DNA of 64,000 bases from Leptodontidium sp. MPI-SDFR-AT-0119 (lineage: Eukaryota > Ascomycota > Leotiomycetes > Helotiales > Leptodontidiaceae). Made by a program: the position numbers and the translations under genes. Location: contig JAHLEZ010000001.1 of NCBI GenBank assembly GCA_020726505.1, positions 3,038,001-3,102,000 of the forward strand. Direction: 5' to 3'. The notes under the pieces are model-generated. The model did no database searches. It worked only from the letters and a program-made list of their open reading frames with translations, and had not been told where the DNA came from. Each line of letters begins with the position of its first letter. Positions within the stretch are counted from its first letter, which is position 1. Below are positions 1 through 11,962 of the stretch, piece after piece.

Positions 1-630
1 ATGGCCAATCTCTGGTCCTTGAGAGCGAAATTGAGTATGATTGAGTATGATCGAGATTGAAAAGTGTACAGAGCGCTGAAAGAGAACATTCCGACACATG
101 CACTCCCCTCCCCCCTTTTCATTTTACTAGACTCGAAGTAACCCTCAAAGCAATCAATCTTGGCATATATCCTTAGGTAGCTCCCTCGCAGTATTTGGGC
201 GGGGTCGACTTCATGCTTCCACAACCGATTATGGTTGTTTGTGAATGCACAATGGTTACCGCGCTAGGAAGCTACATGCATTCTATGATTAAACGCCAAT
301 TACCCCACACAATTCACTACTACCCGGGAAACTACTGAGAGAAAATCTTAAGATTCAAACTAGAGTGTCTACAACCCGTCACTAAATTCCAAGGAAACCC
401 TTTACGACAGCTGCATTTTATTGTGCACGTCTTAGAACCTGACCAAGGGCCTCATCTTCCTTCACCTGTCGCAGTCGCAATTCCCAAGACTCAAGCGATA
501 TAGCCACTCCATCAAGCAGAATCATCACACATCCTAACGGTTAAACAACTCACATCTTCGACGACGACTTTACCGACCCATAGAAACCCCGTGAGGCTAT
601 TATTATTCAGCATAGATTTGCTCGTTATAG
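1..630. other. Gene-poor left edge
   Basis: No open reading frame or RNA gene is supported here. A short direct repeat (attgagtatga, twice) lies near base 35. The 5' part of the hydrolase relic that starts near 635 should lie in this stretch, but I cannot recognise its start codon or first exon, so it is either lost or too decayed to read. Confidence 0.5.
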
Positions 631-634
631 TGCC

Positions 635-1346
635 TTTTGGTACCACTAAATTCCGTTCCTCGCTCGAAGTTATCGCGTAATCCGTCGTGATACTCAAGGA
701 CACGGCCGTTCCAGTTGTCCTCAGCCAGGAGACAATTACGACTACTCAGTTAAGACAATCGTTGGGGAGATCATAAATACTCTAGACCAACTAGGATTAT
801 TCAAAGTAAACTTCCTAGGCGAGAGCACAAGAGGATGTATAGGCGAGATCCTAGCTGCGAAGCATCCCGATCATCTCCACAGCCTGATCAATTATTCTAG
901 TCCTACGTATCTGCCGGACGCAGCGTTATTACTGTTCTCGTTTGGTCACTCAAGCTAGCCAGCTACATGCCGAGTCCTAGGTTCTCGAGGGTGGGCAGAG
1001 GCGTTGTCAAAAGTTCCTGGCACAGTCTCTATGCCAGATCCTGTATGTATTCAATGGTGGCTTGACCAAGTTGACCTATTATCTAGGGCAGGTCTTGCAG
1101 GTTATGTAGAGTTCTTGTCAAAAGCTGACGCGCGTCCATATCTGGAGAAAATTCAGGTTCCCATGCTTATTCTAGCCCCAGCAAGAAGCGCGGGTAACGA
1201 AACTAGAAGAACAACGTTTAATTTAGGCCCAAGTTGCTAATTTATAGCTAGTGGTGATTGATAGGCAAGGTCATGAGATCTATATTGAAATGGCAGAAGA
1301 GTGTCAAAAGGCTGTGGACACATTTCTGTCAGGTCTTTTTAGCTGA
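635..1346 (+). pseudogene. Alpha/beta hydrolase relic (3-oxoadipate enol-lactonase-like)
   Basis: A single frame reads through typical hydrolase-fold landmarks: YRVIRRDTQGHGRSS near 680, then LDQLGLFKVNFLGESTRG, which holds the nucleophile elbow (GESTR in place of the usual GESTG), and KHPDHLHSLINYSSPTYLP. It continues with a cap-domain segment and PYLEKIQVPMLILAP. The frame is broken by TAA at 647 and TAG at 956. A third stop at 1238-1240 coincides with a one-base frame change, after which the catalytic-histidine segment VVIDRQGHEIYI follows, with a natural stop at 1344-1346. Known members are carboxylester or enol-lactone hydrolases of about 260-290 residues. The active-site order (Ser then His) is retained but the gene cannot make a full protein. 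It abuts the transcription-factor relic on the other strand with almost no spacer. Confidence 0.85.
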
Positions 1347-1379
1347 TCGCTGGCAATGGGCGTGAGTAACGCTGTAATG

Positions 1380-2056
1380 TAACGTCTTTCGTATCACCGT
1401 TAAATACTGCGTACAATGAGAGCAACAATCTGCCTTGAACGGCTTCAGTCGGACATGGAACCATCAAGTCAGCAGGATCTCGTTGAAGCGCCTATGGAAT
1501 CAGTTCAGTTCGAAATCAAGAGTGGGTTGCAACTTGCAGGCTCTGCCATCATCTCCGCCCACTGCCACAATAGCCTGGCCACTTTTCGATTAAGACGATA
1601 GAGAGCTCCAATTGCGGACGCCGCCAGAACGAGCGGCGCATACGGTATTCCCATGTCAAGTGACGGTAAAATGCAGGATTGGAAGATAGTGGTGGAAGCA
1701 CATGAAATAGCTTGTCAAGCATTTCTGAAGCTTTTGTGCCGTAGGCAATTGGAATTGTGAGAATTGTTCTGGGGGAAGACGTCTTTGGACATCCGCAATA
1801 ATGTTGGAATGTGCGGTAGCATGGAGTTTTGGAATGTTGACATTTTGCGGCTTCTGATCGATGACGGTCGGCAGTCGCGCAAAAGACCCTGGTGCACTTC
1901 GGAGCTAAGAGGGTAGGAGCAAGTCGAGGTTATCCTGTGCAAGATACGATATGACCGAAAAATTGGAATCGCTCAATGGTCTGGCCATATCGTTATCGGT
2001 AGTTGGGCTATAGCCCGAATTGAATAGGTAGCTTGATACGGCAGAGTCTATGTCAA
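1380..2056 (-). pseudogene. C-terminal half of a C2H2 transcription factor, cut by the transposon nest
   Basis: Read on the minus strand from the transposon edge, an open frame continues directly from the coding sequence on the far side of the nest (25791 onward) once a single TA is kept. It runs about 50 codons to a TAG at the segment ending LDLLLPS, then stays readable. It includes VQRRLPPEQFSQFQLPTAQ and SYFMCFHHYLPILH, and, in shifted frames, APLVLAASAIGALYRLNRK and QGRLLLSLYAVF. These are typical of the fungal-specific transcription-factor domain (Fungal_trans, PF04082). At least one in-frame stop and two frame changes are present, and the domain ends abruptly at the hydrolase relic, so the 3' end of the gene is also missing or rearranged. 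Confidence 0.8.
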
Positions 2057-2058
2057 TA

Positions 2059-2085
2059 AGTCCCCACCCCACCATTCCGGACACC
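2059..2085. repeat. Left terminal inverted repeat of the Fot1-like element
   Basis: A 27-bp sequence starting AGTCCCCACCCCACC and ending GGACACC. It is the exact reverse complement of 25762-25788 and is immediately preceded by TA. Confidence 0.95.
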
Positions 2086-2191
2086 TCACTTAACACACCG
2101 CTTTTTTACTTACCTACTTTCAATAATTAATAATTATTTTATTCTCTTATCGATTTTCTTGATCTTTAGTATATTAATTAGGACGATTATT

Positions 2192-3714
2192 ATGCCAAAA
2201 TATACTAAAGACGACGTGGTTTTGGCCCTTCACGCGATCAAAAATAACAAGTCTATACAACAAGCTTTAAAAGAGTAGGGTGTACTATCCTCCACTTTAT
2301 ACGACCGATCTCGCAACACAAACACCTATCGACAAGCTACTAGTCATTTGCAAAAGTTACCTATAGTACTAAAAGATCGTCTTACTAACTAGATTTTAGT
2401 TCAAGAGACATTAGGGTGTAACGTTACTTATACACAAGTACGGCTTTTTAGGAACCGACTTTATACACTTTAAAGGGACCCCTCACCACTCGGAAAACAA
2501 TAAGTACAGCGGTTTTTCAAGCAGAATCTTATTCTTAATACTAAGAAATAATATACCATTGATTTTATACGTGTCAACAATGCAACTACTAATGTTATCA
2601 AGCCTTAGTTCTACAAATTAGAGATTCTAGCTATTTGTCACGACACAAGAGCCTTGGCCGTAGAAGGTTGACTTAACACTTAGAATACAAAACTACAGAG
2701 CTACTTTACAGGAGGAAGCTATATATATAGAGAGAGTCGGAGGGGAGTCGGAGTCGTTCCGGACCCCTGACCTAGCTGAACCCTACCTAGCTGAACCCTA
2801 GCCGAAGCATACCTGTCGTAACACTATTAAGGCTATTCTACCTAAAAATTGATAGAATATAAATAAAGCAGGAATTATAAAAGGTTTTAGAGTTAATAGC
2901 TTAGTTATTAGGTATACAAAACGGCGTTTTATTTAGTAGAAACAACCTAGTTCTCGAAATTAAACCTTATTTATTAAGTGTATCTTTATAATAAGCAGGA
3001 AAACGACTCCACTTGTAATATATAAGGGGAAATTAGTTTAATAATAATAGTTTCTAGTAAATCTTAACGAATTTAAGTCCTAGTAATGTGAAGGGGACAA
3101 AGCCCAATCATATCGACAAAAGAGCCAAAAGTAGTATTCGTTGTATATGTTCTGTGGGTGCAACTCTACAGCTGGCAGCCGGCCATATAAAGGGGTAGTC
3201 AAGTCAGCTGACAAGCTCTCACGTGCCATCCCCACCACAGTAATTTACAGCAACAAAGAATAGGTAAACCGACGATACTACCGCATTAAAATAGCTAGAA
3301 AAAGTCTTTATTTCTCAAACGTAACCACGTAACAAAAAATCCCGATTATTAGTCTTAAATAGCCATAAAAGTCATAAGACTACGGAATTCATGTGAAAGT
3401 GCTTAGAATATAACATATTTATGTTATTTTTACTTACACATACATTACACGTCTTATAACCTTTAGATTTATTCATTTTCTCTCCTCTTAAGGCATCCTA
3501 CTAAAAACACCTTAATTTATTAGCATCCCTTACCGATTTTATATTAATTAGTAAGCGCAACTTTTTAATATACTATTATAAAGCACGTCAAGAGAACTTA
3601 ACGGTTATAAATATCAAAGCTAATTAGAGAGCTACTGGCTTATGGCTAGTGAGTATAGCAAAACCATTAATAAGCCGATTACTATTAGAGAATAGTAATT
3701 AAGAGCTAGAAACT
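2192..3714 (+). pseudogene. Fot1/pogo transposase relic, N-terminal and DDE part
   Basis: Starts MPKYTKDDVVLALHAIKNNK, the psq-type helix-turn-helix typical of Fot1/pogo transposases. The centromere-protein-B-like DNA-binding region follows (LVQETLGCNVTYTQVRLF). Pieces of the DDE catalytic domain can be read in order: INKAGIIKGF (about 2865), TPLVIYKGKLV (about 3010), THTLHVL near 3440 (the HTSHVLQPLD region of the family) and ARQENLTVINIKAN before 3714. TAA/TAG codons stand at expected Gln, Trp and Arg positions. Two stretches, about 2731-2820 and 3095-3330, do not match the family and may be small secondary insertions or strongly diverged sequence. The frame is interrupted at 3714 by Gypsy-1. 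Confidence 0.87.
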
Positions 3715-4016
3715 TGTTACGACCTACGATGCGCCTCGTATTCTAACCGACACGGGCTCGTAGCATCGCTGGCTATGCGACGGCGCTAAGCCTAATAGGG
3801 AGGACTAGGTGGCGAGCCTGCGACATATTGACGTGAATAGCACTCGACTACGCTAGGCCTTATTAAGAGGGTCCTTTATATATATATACTCGAGCCCTCC
3901 CTTACAGAGAACTCTCCTTCCCTCCTTGTCTTTTCTTCTCGATTCTGAGCGTAGTATTAGGCCTAAATATAAAGCTAGAGTCTACTCGTCGTATTAACCT
4001 CTTACTAGCCGTAATA
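3715..4016 (+). repeat. Gypsy-1 5' LTR (302 bp)
   Basis: Begins TGTTACGACC and ends CCGTAATA (originally CCGTAACA, as in the 3' copy). It aligns without gaps to 24982-25283. It contains a TATATATATA stretch near 3880 that could be the promoter TATA region. Confidence 0.93.
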
Positions 4017-4452
4017 TAAGAAAAGACTAATACCCCTTCACTATAAAGCGTTATATTTCACTTAGTCTTGCGCCTTGTCGACCTACCCTTATAGTAAGTC
4101 AATAATAAGCCTTAATACCTTAGCCTATTTAACAGATAGGCACCTCTCTGCCCTCGTAGTAGACTGTCCTAGAGAAAGCTAAATATTCTCTCGCGTTTAA
4201 CTTACCTTGTCGTAACTTAATACGCGCTACTGTTTCGAACGTATATCTAATTAACAAATCGATTAACAACCTTAAATACCCCTTAACCTCACCTTACTAC
4301 CTTTACCGGTCTCTCCCCCTCGTCGGCGAAGCTCTAGAGAAAGGAGCGCTCCTATACGGCTAGGCTTTACTGACACCCCTATCTCTTTAGTCGAGACTCT
4401 CTCGGAGGAGCCGGAAAGCTTTAACGGATTCGACTTAGACTTAGAGGACAAA

Positions 4453-4649
4453 TGTCGTGCAGGTTATAGTAGGCCGGCTAAGCGAGCCCAATTAAAGGCA
4501 CTATGGCTAAAGCGCCCGCGACCTCCATATTCAGGGAGCTTGAATAGACTATATGTGGAGAATATAATAATTAATTATAGTACTGCGTATACCTTAATAA
4601 TACGTCAAGTTCGCCTCTGTGGAGCCTCTAGGCGTGCTCTTGCACGACA
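4453..4649 (+). repeat. Copia 5' LTR (197 bp)
   Basis: Starts TGTCGTGCAGG and ends CTTGCACGACA, an 8-bp terminal inverted repeat. It aligns without gaps to 11766-11962. By eye I count 14 differences, all transitions. Confidence 0.93.
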
Positions 4650-4849
4650 GTTATAAGCCCCGTAAGTTATTAAAGCTTCCTAGTCGCATGTACACGCTAA
4701 CGTGGCTCTATAGAGGCATATAGAGGCTTTCTTATTGCTGCCTTACACACGTACTAGTAGTATTCAAAAGCCCGTTAATAACCCTCAAATCATTAAAACC
4801 TCTTCGAAATCATTATATATATACCTAAAACCGACAATGTCACTTCTTA

Positions 4850-7800
4850 GGCTACTTACGGACTGTAATTTAAAGGCGCGGAAGGATTAGGCGACATGGC
4901 ACTTGCGCTTGATATTTTATACTAGCTTTATAAGTGTATTAAATATAATAAACCCTAGCGCTCTTACGACAGGCTATATCCTAAACCACTGACTTAAGGC
5001 TCTAACACTTAAAAGTACTACGCAAGAGGTTATAAAGACTTAGTTAAGCTAGTATTACGCTAATGTTATAGCTTAAAAAGTAGTAAACCTACAACTGTCT
5101 TTAACGCCTAAGTCGTCCGACAACGCGTGGGCTATACTTGCCCTAGTTATATCGATAGATGCCCTAATAAGAGGGACAAGTCTAGAAGAAGCTAGTCCAC
5201 CTTTATACTTGACAATTGTAGAGGTGTAGTAGATTTACGTAGTATAAGCCAGGGAGTACTAATATACGCTTATTAAATAGACGAGCTAAAATAATAAGTA
5301 TATGGCTTTATATAACTGGCTCTCCGAAACGGTGGACGATTCGCTTTTAGACTCTACGATTAAGGAACTAGCTGGCAAGAGCGACTTGAGCTTATAAACG
5401 TTAGTTAATACACTTTAGCGTGACATAGTACTATTAGAATCGTCGGTCCTTATAATAGTAGTTACAAAATACGATAAGGTTTTAAAGGAGGCATATAAGG
5501 GAAAAGTCAACGTTAACTAATAAATAAAGGACTTCTTAAAGGCTTATAGGAATACTAAAGTGTACGATATACTTAAAGTTAAGGGTATTATGGCTCTAAA
5601 GAAGTAGTTACGTACTGTGAGAGCTCACATATACCTTAATTAAGTAAACCCTATCCTCAGCACAGTTATACGCGACGACTAACTTAAAAAAGAGTATAGT
5701 TTTACTTTTAACGACTATATATAAGTGCTCTTAGGTATAAACTAAGAGTATACTATATTTAGGAAGCCTAGGCGTTAAGGAGGGGGTAGCGGTTAATACT
5801 TAACCCTTAGAGGAATAGACGATAGTACGTCAGGCGTAAGCTCTAGTAGATCTCGCTCTCGCGGCTAAGGTAACTTATACTTATACGGTATAAACAGTAA
5901 GTACTTCTTTAAGTCGCTTAAGTACTAGAGACTACGTTATATAGTTAATAAAACGACTACAGAAGGCATAAAGTATATACTAAACGCTGACGAGGTAACT
6001 ATAACTCGTAAGAAGTTAGAGACTATAGACTTTAGGGAGCTTAAGGCCGCTATAATTAAAGAAAGTTAGAAGTACGTTATAGTAGTTAAAATTACTAGAG
6101 CTAATAGTATTAGTACTTCTAAACCTACTATTAACGCCAAAACAGCCGATATTATTACACTTATAGAAAACAAAGATAAAGGCAAAGTTACGTAGGAAGA
6201 GACAGGGAGTATTAACGTAGCTATACTTGACTTAAACCTTCTTAACGACATAATCTAAGACGACACTTTTAACGCTAGTATATATAGTATTATAAAGTTC
6301 TAACGCTACCCTTTATTAAATAGTACTCTTGTCGACAACTACGGCGCGACTTATTTAGTTAATAGTATTAATAAATTAGTCCCTAATAGCTTCAAACGTA
6401 TTATAAGAGAATTAATTAACGCGGGCACCTTAAGCCTGCCTATTATTAGTAGGGGTACACGTGTCTTCGAGAACGCTATGTATAGACTTACCGGACTGTT
6501 TATAAGGGACTTAACATTGTCTAATATAGTAGTTATAAAGGGGTTTAATATTAATATTATCTTAGAGAGCCTCCTCGCACAGTTAGGGGTATAATATAAT
6601 AGTGTTAATATGACTTTACGCGTAGGCAGTGTTAAAGAGAGCTATATAGTAAGAACCTTATAGTGTAAGTAGAACTTTATAGTATTTAAATATAAGCTTA
6701 TTAATAATTACTCGCGCTCTCCACAACTATATATATTTATAAAGACACGTAGATCTCTTACTATAATAATATACCTGACGATTAGTAGACGACTGTACCC
6801 TCTTAAAAAGTATACTTTTTAATTATCTCGCCGGTTCTTACGACCCTAGAGCGACATAGCACAGATATAGTACTTATAGGCTAGTTACCTCGGCAAAATA
6901 GCCCTAGAAGCTCTTGTGAAGTATGCCCACAATGTTTAAATTAATAGAATCACTAGTATATAATATAAAAGTTGTGTTATAATATACTTAAATTAACGAC
7001 TATTGCGTAGAGAGTTAGACAATAAGTCCCCGAGACCTTTCTTTAGAGTCGCATAAGACCTGTTTAATTACCTTGTAGGCTACAATGGCACATACTAGCT
7101 ATTATTAATTAAGGACGAATATAGTAAAAAGCTTTTCGCATTCACACTCACGAGTAAAGCTAACGAGTTAATTATAGGAGTACTTGAAGTATTTGAGGCA
7201 TAGACTAGACGCTAATACGGTCTGGCTATATGTAAAGTCAGGTCCGACAACGACACGTCTATAATTAATATAAGATACTAGACTTAGTACGACTAATAGG
7301 TGTTAAATAATAGCATTAACCTAGAGCCTACTCTTATTTACACGTATGAGCTAAATAGAGATGTAGAAAGAGTTAGTAGGGAGTTAATTACTAAGGCCTT
7401 AAAAATGATAACAGGCGCTAATCTACTATTTAAGCTGTGGCCGGAGGCTGTTTTAATAGCTATATACCTTTATAATATGTCGCTACTGGCTAAGAGAGCT
7501 ATATAATCGCTAAACGAAGTGCTAGAGGCATAGTTTAAGTAGTATTTTCGGTGGTACAATCTATATATAGTAAAGAGGTTATTAGTCGATTTAAGACTTA
7601 ACTAGAGTAACATTTTTATATATAGCGCCAAAGCTTACGCGATAATTAAAGACTAATAAGCTCTCTATAATAAGAGAGGCTTTAAAGTCAACCTAAGGGG
7701 GCACGTTAGTTACTTAATTAGTTACTATATAATTAATATATATAGGATTTAAATACTCTTACTAAAGCGTGTAATATATACTCGAAGCGTTATTTTTAAT

Positions 7801-10443
7801 AAGGCACAGTTCTATAGTAAGTAAGTAATAGTCGACTAACTACTGCTGATACTTAAATAAGTCGTTAATATACTTGCGGAGCTTAAGGCCGCTTAAGACG
7901 CCAAGTTAGCTATTAAATACGTAAGGGACGAGTATATAAAGGTGAAAAATAGTACTAAATTAAATAGGCTACTGTTTAACTTAATAAAAGTCGACGAAGT
8001 TTTTATAGAAGTAGTTTTACACGTAATTATTAAAGTGGGACTGCCTATTCTACGAGAGTACTAAAATGAGATAGTACTATTAAATTTATGAATTAACACG
8101 TCAGGGGACGATATAAAGCTTAATAAAGATAATATAAAAGTTCTAGTAATAATAAAAAGTTTAGGCACACTAAGATAAACTCGAAGCCAGACATAATAAA
8201 ACGAATATATTAAGCCTAAGAGGGGTGCTTTACGTGCGAAACTATTACGTTAGATTAAGAGTGCGCGTAAATTAATACCTTAAGTTATAATTTAAAGTAG
8301 AGCACGAAATAGTTAGAGTTAACTATTGCGCTAAATTAAAGTAACTAGTGTAGGCCTAAGAAGTATACTATAGTACAAAAACACCTTGTTTAAGGAGGAT
8401 TACGACGACGAGCCAGAGGAAAAATAATAATTACTCCTAGAAAACACACTATTAGAGATAATAATATAACCCCTATTAAAAGAAACTATATCTTAAGAGA
8501 CCTTAGACGAAGTATTATAGGCACTTAACTAAAGTTAACTACACCTTATTACTCGAGCTTAGTAGAGAAGGCGAGTTAGAGAGACAATACAGTTAAATAA
8601 ATAGTTAAAGATTAGGCTAAGAGTATACTCCTTTATAATAAAGGAGCTCTTAAGCGCCGAGTTTATAGATTAAAAAGATAAGAATTATACGTAAATCGTA
8701 TCTTTTACTACGACATTCTAGAATAAAGACGTGACACGAGAAAATAATAAAGACTATAAAATTGTGTATATTGTCTTTATAATTATAGTTAGTAACGAAA
8801 CGATTAGAGTATAAGAAACTATAAGCTTTAAAATAATATAATTATATTAAGTAAAGCTTCTAATAGTACTAAAGTACTAGTAGAACTTAAACTAACACCC
8901 GTGAGGAGAACGCTTCTGAGAGGACGTACGTAAGGAAATAAAGAACTTTTAGGCTAAGAAATACTAGTATATTATACTTAGGGTAAACGTTAAAACGACG
9001 CTTATATTATTAAAATAGGTGTTTACTTATAAAGTTAACTTAGTTAAATAACTTATATATATTAAATCGCGTATTATTATTAGGGGTGACTTATAAGAGG
9101 ATATTATTATATTCTCTACGTACGCCTCTATATTAGTGGCGAGGTTTTTTTGTGTTATAATAGCCTTAGTAGCCTAATTTGACTTAGAAGTTAAGTAGTA
9201 CGACGTTATAAACGCTTTTGTTAATGTAGAACGAGACGAACGAAGTGCATTTGTTTACTACTACCTTCTTAATAGTTTTAAGTAGCCTAGTATAGTTGTA
9301 GAGATCGATAGAGCCTTATATAGCTTACGTGACTCCCTAGCCTTATAATATAGCGACTTCTTAGCCATACTTAAAAGCCTTAGTCTAGAGCTACTTATAG
9401 AAGAGCCTTATATATTTATAAACGACAAGTATATAATGTTTGTGGCCTTTTACGTGGACGATATATAAGTACTATACTATAAGTTAAACCTCGCTATAAT
9501 AGCCAAAATTACTAATAGCCTTAATAAAGCCTACGAGCTAACTATAATAAGTGACGTAGAGTAGTTTTTAGGGGTACGAATTATACGGGATAAATATATA
9601 AAAATAGTCACGTTAGTCCACGACACGTATATAAAGAAGGTAACTCGGAAATTCAGCTTAATAAATAGTAACTACCTGAGTACCCCTTTACTGTACTACG
9701 ACTTAGTTAAAAACACTAGTAAAGCGACGAAGGCACAAATTAAGGAGTACTAAGAAAAAGTTAGATCCGTCTTATACACGGCTATTATAATTAGACCGGA
9801 CGTAGCTTTTGTAACTTTATAACTGTCGCAATTCTTAACGAACTTAAGCTAAAAGCACTTATAGGCTGTTAATTAAATAATATATTACTTATTTAGTACA
9901 CGCTTCTTAGAGATTATTTATAACTATTAATAGCGTGAAATATAACTTATAATAGCGTTTAATACCTCTTTTATAAATAATTTAGAAACTAAGCGTTCTT
10001 TATAAGGGCTTATTATTCTTTTATTTAGGGGTATTATATTTTAGAAAGTATTTAGGCAAGACATAATCACTACCTTGACTATAAAAGCTAAGCTCTTAGG
10101 GGTAAAGCGAATTATAAAAGAAGTTATAGTACTATAAAGGCTCTTTAAAGAAATACACTTTAATATAAGGTGCCCCTAAAATATCTTCTACGATAACTAA
10201 TAGACAATTAGGCTTATAATTAGAGAGAACTAGCGTATATTAACTAAACTTAAGCATATTAATATTTAAAATATATAGTTACGCTAAAAGTACTAAAAAG
10301 GTAGTTTTGAGGTTACGTATCTACTTAGTAGTAAGATGTACGCTAATAGCTTTACTAAAAACCTCTTACGCTAGAAGTTTGAGACTTTTATTGTATTACT
10401 TAACTTATAAGATGTTAGGGCGTTAGTAAAAGAGCTTAATTAA
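4850..10443 (+). pseudogene. Copia gag-pol relic
   Basis: Recognisable pieces appear in the Copia order. A gag-like region fills about 4900-5850. The protease active-site segment LVDNYGATYLVNS lies near 6330 (DxGA). The integrase core lies at about 7020-7500, with the late part readable without stops (YTYELNRDVERVSRELI to WPEAVLIAIYLYN). The reverse transcriptase includes YDVINAFVN near 9198 and the catalytic FYVDDI near 9450, and RNase H ends near 10440 (MYANSFTKN). Stops occur every few dozen codons, at positions expected for Gln or Trp. I see no intact product, and the longest stop-free stretch is about 68 codons. Confidence 0.87.
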
Positions 10444-10719
10444 AGCTTGTACTTTATTATAAAATACACTCTTTTGTTTTCTTTTGTATTTTTTAAGGTA
10501 ATATAGTCACGTTAAGTACGTTCTTTTTAAGTTATTAGAGGGCAGGAATTCTATTTTAGTTAAAGTTATAACTAAACTAACGTAAAGTAAGTATATAAAG
10601 GCTCGTTCTTAAGCTGCTTATAAGGTAGTAAACTATAACTCTAAAGGGGCACGTTCTTAAGCTACTATTAAGTCGCGAACTAAACTATTAATAAGTCCAC
10701 TAGCTCTACTAGTAACTCC

Positions 10720-11345
10720 TTAATACGGCGGCGGCGGGCGGCCACACTACTAGTACTATTAACAATAGTAGTAACACTAGTACTAGTACTAATAGTACTA
10801 GTATTAGCACTAGCACTAGCACTAACTTAAACAAGTGGGAGGATTAGGCGGGGGGCGGGGGCAGGGGCAGCGGCGGGGGCGGGGGCGGCAGCGGCTAAAT
10901 AACTAAAGTCAGTCTCTTTAAAGCTATTATAAAGACAGAATAAATATACTAAGAGTAATAAAAGCCTCACGGACCGCGGCTTAAAGGGATTTTAACTATT
11001 ACTTAGAGTTAACTAAACTTAAAACTACAAGAACTAAAGTCAAACTTACGTAAGTGCGCGAGGGTACTACGCTTCTTTTCTAAAAAGGCGGCAAAAGCTA
11101 CTGTAATAACAGGCCTAACAGGACCGGCGTAATTATAATTCTAACTATAGCACTGAAGGCATTGAGCCGAGTTAGCGGTATCTTAATAGATACTGACAAG
11201 GAGGTCACCTTTTAAGGCAGCTTTAACGTATACCGAGCAAGGGACTTCCCTATTAGTACTTGCCTTAGCGCGGCGGCGAGAGGGGGTGGCAAGGGCGGCA
11301 AGAGGGGGCGTAAGAGAGGGGGTGCGGCGGCGAGGAGCGGCGGTA
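10720..11345. other. GC-rich G-tract and microsatellite island in the Copia 3' region
   Basis: In a very AT-rich setting this stretch holds a GGCGGCGGGCGG block, a tagtac/cactag-rich microsatellite (about 10745-10830), a run of G4-5 tracts at about 10850-10895, and a second G-tract block at about 11265-11345. It lies after the end of pol and before the 3' LTR and has no open frame. Its function is unknown. It may be an element-specific 3' untranslated region, or host sequence picked up by the element. Confidence 0.75.
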
Positions 11346-11755
11346 GACTATTATAACTAGTTAGTATACTTTAACTTACTTAATTTCTTAACTTTTTGAC
11401 TTAAATAACGTCAGAACTAATCTTAAATTAATAAAACACAAGGGAAACGTACCTTCTTTATTACGCGAGTAGCGGCGAGGTTAAAGCGCCGAGAGGCGTA
11501 AGCGGCTAACTTGGCGGCGGAGACACGACTTATTTTGAATTTAATATACTTATAAAAGGAAGTTATAATAGGGGAGTAGTTATTTATATACTCTCGTTTA
11601 AACGTTTAGTATGTTTACTTTGGCTACTATTTATCATTTTCCCTTATTGTCTGTCGCTTTTATATTATTAATTATATATTATATGTCGATTTCCTATTAT
11701 TTATTATGTTTATTAAGTACTTGTTTACTTCGCTAAAGCTTAATATTGTCCTTAG

Positions 11756-11763
11756 CGAGGGGG
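11756..11763 (+). other. Likely polypurine tract of the Copia element
   Basis: A GCGAGGGGG run ends two bases before the 3' LTR, the position expected for the plus-strand priming site. Confidence 0.5.
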
Positions 11764-11765
11764 TG

Positions 11766-11962
11766 TGTCGTGTAAGTTATAGTAAGCCGGCTAAGCGAGC
11801 CTAATCAAAGGCACTATGGCTAAAGCGCCCGCGACCTCTATATTCAGGGAGCTTAAATAGATTATACGTAGAGAATATAATAATTAATTACAGTACTACG
11901 CATACCTCAATAATACGTCAAGTTCGCCTCTGTGGAGCCTCTAGGCGTGCTCTTGCACGACA
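11766..11962 (+). repeat. Copia 3' LTR (197 bp)
   Basis: Same length as the 5' LTR, and the last 55 or so bases are identical to it. It starts TGTCGTGTAAG and ends TTGCACGACA. It is followed at once by the ACAAA duplication and the continuation of Gypsy-1 gag. Confidence 0.93.

Larger units (their letters stand above)
4453..11962 (+). mobile_element. Ty1/Copia LTR retrotransposon nested in Gypsy-1 gag
   Basis: Two 197-bp LTRs (TGTCGTGC..GCACGACA) bound the element. The 5-bp target duplication ACAAA is perfect (4448-4452 and 11963-11967). The domain order protease, integrase, reverse transcriptase, RNase H identifies the Copia superfamily. At 7510 bp it is longer than a typical 5-kb fungal Copia. 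The excess lies mostly in a 1.3-kb stretch between the end of pol and the 3' LTR, which includes GC-rich repeats. The reading frame is fully broken. Confidence 0.93.

Noticed and set aside
6066..6251. Hydrophobic minus-strand open frame resembling a membrane protein
   Set aside because: Reverse complement of AT-rich Copia gag-pol; the hydrophobicity comes from composition.
7300..7506. Stop-free 68-codon frame inside the Copia element
   Set aside because: It is the late integrase part of the Copia pol relic, not a separate gene.
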